A DNA stretch of 64,000 nucleotides, taken from positions 1-64,000 of the forward strand of contig JAEYWX010000017.1 in the NCBI GenBank assembly GCA_023428755.1, in the 5' to 3' direction. This document shows positions 58,114-64,000 of the stretch, in pieces. Made by a program: the position numbers and the translations under genes. Each line of letters starts with the position of its first letter. Within the stretch, counting starts at the first letter, position 1. The notes beneath the pieces are model-generated. The model ran no database searches and had not been told where the DNA came from. It saw only the letters and a list, made by a program, of their open reading frames with translations. This stretch comes from Bacteroidota bacterium (GTDB lineage Bacteria; Bacteroidota; Bacteroidia; Chitinophagales; Chitinophagaceae).

Positions 58114-58121
58114 TATCTTTG
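58114..58121 (+). promoter_or_regulatory. Bacteroidota -7 element for gyrA
   Basis: TATCTTTG, a perfect TAnnTTTG, 30 nt before the gyrA ATG. Confidence 0.7.
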
Positions 58122-58151
58122 GCCGCCTCATTTTAAGGCATAAATTAAGCT

Positions 58152-60689
58152 ATGGATCAAATTGAAAATGCAATGGAAAACGGCCCTGATAGAAATGGCC
58201 GTATCATTCCCGTTAATATTGAAGAGCAAATGAAAACAGCCTACATTGATTATTCAATGTCGGTAATTGTTGGCCGTGCTTTGCCCGATGTAAGAGATGG
58301 ATTAAAACCGGTTCACCGTCGTATTCTGTATGCGATGAAAGAGCTGGGTTTAAACTACAACAAAGCTTACAAGAAAAGTGCGAGAGTAGTGGGTGAAGTG
58401 TTGGGTAAGTATCACCCGCACGGTGATGGTTCGGTGTACGATGCAATGGTGCGTATGGCACAGGACTGGAGCATGCGTTATACGTTGGTTGATGGGCAGG
58501 GTAACTTTGGTAACCAGGATGGAGATGGCCCGGCGGCCATGCGTTATACAGAGGTGCGTATGCAACGCATGACCGAGAGCATGCTCGATGATATCGATAA
58601 AGAAACCGTTGACTTCCAGAATAACTTTGATGATTCAGAATCTGAACCATCTGTACTTCCTTCCCGTATTCCGCAATTGCTGGTAAACGGTTCCAGCGGT
58701 ATTGCCGTTGGTATGGCTACCAATATGATGCCGCACAACCTCAGCGAAGTGATCGATGGCTGTATTGCGTATATCGATAACCGTGAGATCACAATCGATG
58801 AGTTGATGCAGTATGTAAAAGCACCCGATTTTCCAACGGCCGGTACCATCTTTGGAATGGAAGGTATCAAAGCCGGTTTCCATTTTGGACGGGGAAGGGT
58901 AGTGTTGCGTGGAAAACTTACGGTTGAAACAAAAACAAGTGGCCGTGAGCAGATCATTATTACCGAAGTTCCTTACCAGGTAAACCGTGATGCGTTAACA
59001 GACAAGATCGGTCAGCTGGTAAATACAAAAGTGATCGAAGGTATTGTTCACGTTAACAATGAAAGTAACCAGAAAGAAGGTACACGTATTGTAATTGATC
59101 TGAAACGTGACGCAGTGGCAAACGTTATCATCAATCAGTTATTCAAATACACCGAACTGCAAACTTCGTATGGTATCAACAACGTGGCATTGGTAAAAGG
59201 TCGTCCACGTACACTCAACTTAAAAGACCTGATCTCTGAGTTTGTTGATTTCCGTCACGAAGTAGTAGTGCGTCGTACTAAATACGAATTACGAAAAGCG
59301 CAGGAGCGTGCACATATTTTATTAGGCTATCTCATTGCATTGGATCATCTCGATGAAGTGATTGCACTGATCCGCAGCTCTGCAACACCTGATGTGGCAA
59401 AAGAAAACCTGATCAATGCAGGTTGGGGATTGGATGAAATTCAGGCAAAAGCAATTCTTGAATTGCGTTTGCAGCGGTTAACCGGCATGGAGCGTGATAA
59501 GATCAAAAATGAATACGATGAACTGATGAAGTTGATCAATCATTTGAACGAACTCCTGTCGAACGAAACCATGCGTTTTGATTTGATTAAAACAGAATTG
59601 CTGGAGATCAAAGAAAAGTTTGGTGACGAACGCAAAACCGAGATTACCTATCTGGATAACGAAGTACGCATTGAAGATCTCATTAAAGAAGAAGATGTGG
59701 TGATCACCATATCACATCATGGTTATATCAAACGTACATCAGCAACCGAATATCGTCAGCAGCGCAGAGGTGGACGTGGTGCTATCGGCAGCAAAACAAG
59801 GGAAGAGGATTATGTAGAACATCTCTTTGTAGCATCTACACACCATACGTTACTGTTCTTTACTGAAAAGGGAAGATGTTACTGGATGAAGAGCTACGAA
59901 ATTCCGGAAGGCGATAAAACAAGTAAAGGTCGTGCCATTCAGAACATGATGCAATTGCCACCCGATGATAAAGTGCGAGCCATTATTGATGTGGCCAACC
60001 TGGATGATGAAGAATTTGTGAAGAATCATTACATTGTACTTTGTACAAAGCAGGGTATCATCAAGAAAACACTTTTGGAAGACTTTAGCAGACGCCGTGC
60101 AACCGGTGTAAATGCTATCACCATCGTTGAAGGCGATCAGTTACTTGAAGCGAAAATGACCGATGGAAACAGTGAGATCATGATGGCGGTGAAGAGTGGC
60201 CGTGCGATCCGCTTCCCTGAAGCAAAAGTTCGCCCAACCGGACGTGGCGCCATTGGCGTTGCCGGTATTGAAGTGGATGATGCCAATGATGAAGTGGTTG
60301 GTATGATTTGTGTAAATAAGGATGATACTTCCAGAACAGTGTTGGTGGTAAGTGAAAAAGGATACGGAAAGCGTACACCGGTAGATGAATACCGGATGAC
60401 CAACAGGGGAGGAAAAGGAGTGAAGACGATCAATGTTACTGATAAAACAGGTCCGTTGGTTGGTATGCTGGAAGTAACTGAGAAAGAAGATCTGATGATC
60501 AGTTGTAAGAGTGGTATTACCATTCGGATGAAGGTGAACCAGATCAGCGAACAGGGAAGGGCAACACAAGGTGTAAAACTGATTCGGGTTGATGACGGTG
60601 ATGAAATTGCAGCCATTACCCGTATGGATGAGCCCGATGAAGAAGATGCAACGGAAGTACCGGTTGAGCCATCTGATGTGCAGGAATAA
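58152..60689 (+). CDS. gyrA: DNA gyrase subunit A
   Basis: An 845-residue subunit that breaks and rejoins DNA during negative supercoiling. The catalytic tyrosine is Tyr132 in AAMRYTEVRM. The winged-helix start is VRDGLKPVHRRILYAM. The GyrA box is QRRGGRGAIGSK, which separates gyrase from topoisomerase IV, and the C-terminal beta-pinwheel repeats follow (YGKRTPVDEYRMTNRGGKGVKT). In the quinolone-determining region HPHGDGSVYD, Gly93 occupies the position of E. coli Ser83, while Asp97 corresponds to Asp87. The acidic tail (EPDEEDATEVPVEPSDVQE) is normal. A TPR protein gene follows 97 bp later. Confidence 0.96.
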   Translation: MDQIENAMENGPDRNGRIIPVNIEEQMKTAYIDYSMSVIVGRALPDVRDGLKPVHRRILYAMKELGLNYNKAYKKSARVVGEVLGKYHPHGDGSVYDAMVRMAQDWSMRYTLVDGQGNFGNQDGDGPAAMRYTEVRMQRMTESMLDDIDKETVDFQNNFDDSESEPSVLPSRIPQLLVNGSSGIAVGMATNMMPHNLSEVIDGCIAYIDNREITIDELMQYVKAPDFPTAGTIFGMEGIKAGFHFGRGRVVLRGKLTVETKTSGREQIIITEVPYQVNRDALTDKIGQLVNTKVIEGIVHVNNESNQKEGTRIVIDLKRDAVANVIINQLFKYTELQTSYGINNVALVKGRPRTLNLKDLISEFVDFRHEVVVRRTKYELRKAQERAHILLGYLIALDHLDEVIALIRSSATPDVAKENLINAGWGLDEIQAKAILELRLQRLTGMERDKIKNEYDELMKLINHLNELLSNETMRFDLIKTELLEIKEKFGDERKTEITYLDNEVRIEDLIKEEDVVITISHHGYIKRTSATEYRQQRRGGRGAIGSKTREEDYVEHLFVASTHHTLLFFTEKGRCYWMKSYEIPEGDKTSKGRAIQNMMQLPPDDKVRAIIDVANLDDEEFVKNHYIVLCTKQGIIKKTLLEDFSRRRATGVNAITIVEGDQLLEAKMTDGNSEIMMAVKSGRAIRFPEAKVRPTGRGAIGVAGIEVDDANDEVVGMICVNKDDTSRTVLVVSEKGYGKRTPVDEYRMTNRGGKGVKTINVTDKTGPLVGMLEVTEKEDLMISCKSGITIRMKVNQISEQGRATQGVKLIRVDDGDEIAAITRMDEPDEEDATEVPVEPSDVQE

Positions 60690-60786
60690 TTTTAAATTAT
60701 AACGCAAAACCTGGAAAGCGTCATACAACAAAACAAAACCGGTATGACGAAAACATCTGACAATAAAAACAACAAAAAATAAGGAG

Positions 60787-62052
60787 ATGAAAAAATTTCT
60801 TTTCGCAGCGATTGCTGTCATGTTTTGCCTCGGTTTATCCGCACAGGATATTAAGAAGGTGCGTAATTTTTTCGACAAAAAAGATTATGTAAAAGCTAAA
60901 GATGCCGTTGATCAGGCTTTAGCAAATGAAAAAGAACAAAAAAACTGGGAAGCCTGGTATTATAAAGGATTAATTTATGGACAGATTGCCAAAGATGCCA
61001 ATTTAAAAGCAACTGTACCCGATGCATGGATGCAATCGTTCCAGGCATATGAAAAAGCAATGGAGCTTGATGCCAAGCAGTCGGAAGTATTTATGATGAC
61101 CCGCCAGTACCCTGTGTTTGAAAACTATCTTGAAATTCAGAAGGAAGCCAACCAGGCTTACAACAGCGGTAACTACCAGGCTGCTTTGGACGGATATAAG
61201 AATGCAGATAAAGTAGGACGCTTCATTTACAAAAACAAGTGGGCATTGAGTGAAGTGGATACCATTCTGTATTACTATGCAGGTGCTGCCGCTATGCAGT
61301 TAGAGAAAAAAGATGATGTAGTGGCGTTCTTCACCAAGATCTGCGATGCTAACATTGGCGGCGAAGGATTTGATGTTTGCTACCGTTACTTAACTTTTCA
61401 CTATGCTTCTGCAAAGAATGAAGAGTTAGCAAAGAAGTATGCTGATATGGGACGTGCATTGTATCCAAAAGATACATACTACGACAGAGTAGACCTCGAT
61501 AAAATGCGCAAAGAAGATGCAGATCCGGTTACCATTTTTAATAAGTATGAACAAATCGTAGCCATCGATCCAAAAGATTATGATATCCGCTATGATTATG
61601 CAGCTGAAATTTTCAACTGGCTCTACATGGATTCAAAAGCAACTCCCGAGCAGAAAACAACTTATTTCGACAAGTTGATCTCAAATCTCAACACAGCGAT
61701 TGAGATCGATCCCAAAAAACCGGAAGCACATCTGTTGATGGGTAAAACGCATTTCAATGAAGCAGCCTTCATCCAGGAAGAGATCAAAAAGATCAAAGGT
61801 TCTGCACCGGCTGATGTACAAAAGCGGAACGATATGAAAAAGCAAATGGAAGAGCGCATGAAGCTGGCCATTGCACCGCTTGACCGTACCAACGAAATTT
61901 ATGCGGCTATGACAGCAGAGCAAATGAAAGACAAGCGTACAAAAAATGAATTCAAATCTACATTGTACCTGTTAACAGAAGTACATCGTTTCCTCGGAAA
62001 CAAAGACAAGGAAAAAGAATTCGATGCAAAATACCAGGCTTTGAACCAATAA
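60787..62052 (+). CDS. Exported tetratricopeptide-repeat protein
   Basis: A 421-residue protein with signal peptide MKKFLFAAIAVMFCLGLSAQ. TPR-like helix pairs are seen at DYVKAKDAVDQALANEKEQKNWEAWYYKGLIYGQIA, AYNSGNYQAALDGYKNADKVG, and near the end at ISNLNTAIEIDPKKPEAHLLMGKTHFNEAA. The C-terminus is Lys/Glu-rich (KEFDAKYQALNQ). Such proteins in Bacteroidota are often next to gyrA (recalled, not checked); the function is probably as a periplasmic binding scaffold. Confidence 0.85.
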   Translation: MKKFLFAAIAVMFCLGLSAQDIKKVRNFFDKKDYVKAKDAVDQALANEKEQKNWEAWYYKGLIYGQIAKDANLKATVPDAWMQSFQAYEKAMELDAKQSEVFMMTRQYPVFENYLEIQKEANQAYNSGNYQAALDGYKNADKVGRFIYKNKWALSEVDTILYYYAGAAAMQLEKKDDVVAFFTKICDANIGGEGFDVCYRYLTFHYASAKNEELAKKYADMGRALYPKDTYYDRVDLDKMRKEDADPVTIFNKYEQIVAIDPKDYDIRYDYAAEIFNWLYMDSKATPEQKTTYFDKLISNLNTAIEIDPKKPEAHLLMGKTHFNEAAFIQEEIKKIKGSAPADVQKRNDMKKQMEERMKLAIAPLDRTNEIYAAMTAEQMKDKRTKNEFKSTLYLLTEVHRFLGNKDKEKEFDAKYQALNQ

Positions 62053-62074
62053 GCCGTTGTTCGAAAATGAATCG

Positions 62075-62103
62075 AAAGGCTGTCCGTTTTGGACAGCCTT
62101 TTT
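62075..62103 (+). terminator. Terminator of the TPR gene
   Basis: AAAGGCTGTCC-GTTTT-GGACAGCCTTT continuing into TTTTTC, 22 bp after the stop. Its position also rules out an upstream start for the next gene. Confidence 0.9.
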
Positions 62104-62132
62104 CATTACATTTAAAGAAAGAAAAATTGTCT

Positions 62133-62732
62133 ATGTCGTTATTACTCAACCGAACAGCATTTGGAAATCCGCAGCATACAGGCAACGTATTGAGCCGTGA
62201 AGAAGCGAATCAATTATTAACCGATTGGGTAAAGAATGAGCGCCTGCAGTTACATATGAAACAGGTGGCCCATTTAATGAAATGCTGGGCTACTGAAACA
62301 GAGCAGCTGCCGGAAGCCGATCAATGGCGCTGGGAAATGGCAGGTTTGCTACATGATGCCGATTGGGATCAATGGCCGGAGCAGCATTGCAAAAAGATCA
62401 TTGAAGAACTGGAGGCCCGGCAAATTGATCCGGAAATTATCAGGGCCATAGCCAGTCATGGACCCAATCATTTTGGTGTGGAACCGGTTACACGTATGGA
62501 TCAGATGCTGTATGCGTTTGATGAGCTCAGTGGACTGATCCATGCATACAGTTTCATGCGGCCGGAAGGTTATGCAGGCATGGAATTGAAGGTCGTGAAA
62601 AAACGTTTCAAGGAAAAAAGCTTCGCCGCCAATGTAAACCGTGATGAAATTATGGATGCGATGAACAGGGCCGGGGTAGAGTTAGATAAGATTTTACCAT
62701 TCATCATAGCGAAGCAGCAAATGTGTTCATAA
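62133..62732 (+). CDS. HD-domain hydrolase
   Basis: A 199-residue metal-dependent phosphohydrolase of the HD superfamily. The motifs are H in LQLHMKQVAHLM, HD in EMAGLLHDADWDQWPE, and a later His/Asp region in IASHGPNHFGVEPVTRMDQMLYAFDELSGLIHAYSFM. This small form is commonly annotated as an HDIG or predicted nucleotidase-like hydrolase; the substrate is unknown. The start at 62133 is used because the frame further upstream crosses the preceding terminator. Confidence 0.88.
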   Translation: MSLLLNRTAFGNPQHTGNVLSREEANQLLTDWVKNERLQLHMKQVAHLMKCWATETEQLPEADQWRWEMAGLLHDADWDQWPEQHCKKIIEELEARQIDPEIIRAIASHGPNHFGVEPVTRMDQMLYAFDELSGLIHAYSFMRPEGYAGMELKVVKKRFKEKSFAANVNRDEIMDAMNRAGVELDKILPFIIAKQQMCS

Positions 62733-62789
62733 AAGTTGTCTAACTTCTGTTTAACATAATGGTTTCTTATAAGCATTTTGCGTTCCTTT

Positions 62790-62861
62790 TGCATGAAAGG
62801 GGAAGGCGAACAGATTGATAGCTTTTGAGTGATTGCTCTGTTCGCCTTCCCCTTTCATGCA
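62790..62861. repeat. 25-bp perfect inverted repeat
   Basis: Left arm 62790-62814 (begins TGCATGAAAGGGGAAGGCG) and right arm 62837-62861 are exact reverse complements around a 22-nt loop. Outside them TTTTGCGTT (62776-62784) and AACGCAAAA (62876-62884) pair again. No U-tract follows on either strand, so this is more like an element end or a large RNA hairpin than a simple terminator. Confidence 0.8.
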
Positions 62862-62974
62862 CTAAAAAATTATGAAACGCAAAACGGCTGATAAGACAAT
62901 ATTATGTCTAAGTACGGTGGCTCTGTGGAGCAGGATTTGTAAGTTTTTCGGATTCAAATCCGATTCGGATGGCT

Positions 62975-63525
62975 ATACAAAAGGAAATACAGAAGGGAAG
63001 GAAATACGCCGCAAGGCGTTGTGTATTTTCAGTTCCATCGAAAATATTTCGCTATAACGATAATGATTAATCCAGTAACAATAGGCCATATCAAGTATAT
63101 GAATATCCAAGATGTGTATATTGTATGTTTTTTGTCCTTGTTGTTGGGTGTTGTTTTAACGCTATGGGGAATAGGAATAATTCGCTCTTTAAGAAAAACC
63201 GAATAGCTACCGTGTTTCTTCAACTCATTGTATGCGTAACTTTTTAGCGTGTAAAAATCACGGTGGTAATCTTTGCTTGTAACGTCAACCAATCCCGACT
63301 CTTTTAACATCGCTTCAATGTGAGCCACTTCATCATCATTCAACTTGTACTTTCGTTTGCTGATATAAATTGATGAAGGGTAGCTGTCTTTTAATTCCTG
63401 AAAGATTGCATCTAAGGTTGCTATTCTATTATTGATGTTCATTATAGTTAAGGGTTTAATAATTACTATTAATCGGGCAGGTATTCGTTCCCACGCTGTG
63501 CGCTGGCCTGTATTTCCTTTTGTAT
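62975..63525. repeat. 18-bp inverted repeats bracketing the small membrane protein gene
   Basis: ATACAAAAGGAAATACAG (62975-62992) is the exact reverse complement of 63508-63525. The 551-bp interval contains only the minus-strand gene at 63029-63442. No transposase or target duplication is evident. Confidence 0.6.
63029..63442 (-). CDS. Small protein with C-terminal membrane helix, unknown function
   Basis: A 137-residue protein. Residues of about 1-95 are helical with YKLNDDEVAHIEAMLKESGLVDVTSKDYHRDFYTLKSYAYNELKKHGSY (in parts), which reads like a winged-helix or similar small DNA/effector domain. The C-terminus is a membrane helix (TSWIFIYLIWPIVTGLIIIVIAKYF). Proteins of this shape occur scattered in Bacteroidota accessory regions. 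It is A+T-rich, alone, and lies between 18-bp inverted repeats, suggesting acquisition. No function assigned. Confidence 0.65.
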   Translation of the reverse strand: MNINNRIATLDAIFQELKDSYPSSIYISKRKYKLNDDEVAHIEAMLKESGLVDVTSKDYHRDFYTLKSYAYNELKKHGSYSVFLKERIIPIPHSVKTTPNNKDKKHTIYTSWIFIYLIWPIVTGLIIIVIAKYFRWN

Positions 63526-63546
63526 CGTGCGGTACTTAACATAATA

Positions 63547-64000
63547 TTAATTATACGATAAAAGCTGTTCCTGAAAATAGCTAAGTTCTTGAGAAAGATT
63601 CAGATATGAATGTGTGGCCTGCAGTTGCTCGGTTAGCCCCAGGTGCTGTTGCAGGAATTGCTGGTGCTGTTTTGAACCCGGATGAAATGGTTTGTGATTG
63701 CGTGCCGTTACGATTTGGCGGATTTCTTTGAGCAGTTGCAGCGTAGGTTCACGAAACGCATAGTCCGAAAATTTTTCCATCACAAATTGTGTGGCTGCAT
63801 AATTCGGATGCGCCAGGTCAATATCGTAAAACCGGTAATCACGTAACACATCGATCACCAGTTCATACGCCGGGAAATAAAACAGCCGGTCGAATTTGTT
63901 CACCAGGTGATGCACGGTTTCCAGCAGCCGGGCCTTGCTCCGGTTGTTGTCCACTACACCATCCCGCAAATGCCGTACAGGACTAATGGTAAAGATGATC
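63547..64000 (-). CDS. GSCFA-domain protein, C-terminal part (5' end beyond window)
   Basis: At least 151 residues; the frame continues through the right edge (FTISPVRHLRDGVVDNNRSKARLLETVHHLV), so the start is outside. The block RHLRDGVVDNNRSKARL, then FYFPAYELVIDVLRDYRFYDIDLAHPNYAATQFVMEKF, is the C-terminal half of the GSCFA family, an SGNH-hydrolase-like group of unknown substrate found mainly in Bacteroidota. The N-terminal GSCFA signature itself is not in view. The last 60 residues are a helical tail. Confidence 0.85.
   Translation of the reverse strand, partial: IIFTISPVRHLRDGVVDNNRSKARLLETVHHLVNKFDRLFYFPAYELVIDVLRDYRFYDIDLAHPNYAATQFVMEKFSDYAFREPTLQLLKEIRQIVTARNHKPFHPGSKQHQQFLQQHLGLTEQLQATHSYLNLSQELSYFQEQLLSYN

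Noticed and set aside
60137..60878. 245-codon minus-strand frame overlapping the end of gyrA
   Set aside because: Antisense to conserved GyrA pinwheel repeats; no homology recognised and no promoter.
62911..62975. tRNA-Thr-like stretch (GAGCA, TTTGTAA, TTCAAATCC words)
   Set aside because: The words recall a D-arm, an anticodon loop and a T-loop, but no acceptor stem can be formed, the D-loop is too short, the T-stem/loop length is wrong and there is no CCA. The T-like part is better explained by short CGGATT/AATCCG palindromes.
62872..63057. 61-codon plus-strand frame MKRKTADKT...
   Set aside because: It starts in the outer arm of the large hairpin, crosses palindromic DNA and one of the 18-bp repeats, and has no recognisable protein character; the minus-strand gene at 63029-63442 is the more convincing gene here.
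63021..63206. 61-codon plus-strand frame with a hydrophobic stretch
   Set aside because: It lies antisense to the membrane helix of the gene at 63029-63442; the hydrophobicity is the mirror of that helix.

Overview
The window reads as chromosomal DNA of a Bacteroidota bacterium, most likely from the Chitinophagaceae or a near relative (the family is inference). Four things point there. Several genes sit behind the Bacteroidota promoter TAnnTTTG, usually with the start codon only 16-27 nt downstream and no Shine-Dalgarno sequence. A secreted protein carries a type IX secretion (T9SS) C-terminal sorting domain. A bacillithiol deacetylase is present. Many proteins belong to families typical of the phylum (DUF4294, DUF6249, DUF6089, GSCFA, cytochrome-b type SdhCAB). 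I see no rRNA, convincing tRNA or CRISPR array. Layout: 1-440 is the 3' end of a group II intron (maturase C-terminus plus domains V/VI), followed by an A+T-leaning lipoprotein gene. 1.35-14.9 kb holds mostly household and envelope genes: DUF4294, bshB, fatty acid desaturase, methyltransferase, a secreted MORN-repeat/caspase fusion, acyl-CoA dehydrogenase, YggS, an intradiol-dioxygenase-like lipoprotein, a LytS/LytTR two-component pair, an M20 amidohydrolase and a serine hydrolase. 14.9-16.1 kb is a REPtron-like locus: a REP-associated Y1 transposase surrounded by palindromes built on GTCCCTACGGGAC. 16.1-27 kb holds a FMN-binding protein, a methylmalonyl-CoA mutase catalytic subunit without a B12 domain, an IscA-type protein, cystathionine beta-synthase, an ECF sigma factor with a candidate anti-sigma factor, CtpA, and a kinase-MurQ pair for amino-sugar recycling. 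28.4-33.5 kb is the threonine operon thrA-thrB-thrC, preceded by an unlisted 28-codon leader peptide with 12 threonines, a candidate attenuator. 33.6-37.1 kb is an ATP-grasp/alpha-E/transglutaminase operon. 39.1-43.3 kb is succinate dehydrogenase sdhCAB, interrupted between sdhA and sdhB by a four-helix-bundle gene bracketed by perfect 20-bp inverted repeats. 43.5-63 kb holds a very large outer-membrane protein, a coiled-coil membrane protein, a PolB-like exonuclease, holA, glmM, cysteine desulfurase, a GH13 lipoprotein, photolyase, tryptophan 2,3-dioxygenase, a DUF6089 barrel, gyrA, a TPR protein and an HD-domain protein. The last kilobase holds large inverted repeats, a small membrane protein and the C-terminal part of a GSCFA protein that runs off the window. 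The core genes are ordinary; the most interesting layer is the density of small palindromic or hairpin repeat families between and inside genes. The best-supported is a hairpin with a conserved 12-nt loop (TCGACTTCGCTC) and arms that change together from copy to copy. It occurs in pairs inside the mutase and thrC reading frames, in frame, and as a cluster of three between holA and glmM. Other families are TGGTCGGTG palindromes, CCCCTTTAGGGG elements at the thrA/thrB junction, CACC hairpins behind sdhB, and a TTTTCAAA repeat that forms both the ends of the four-helix-bundle cassette and the DNA that supplies the TTG start of thrC.
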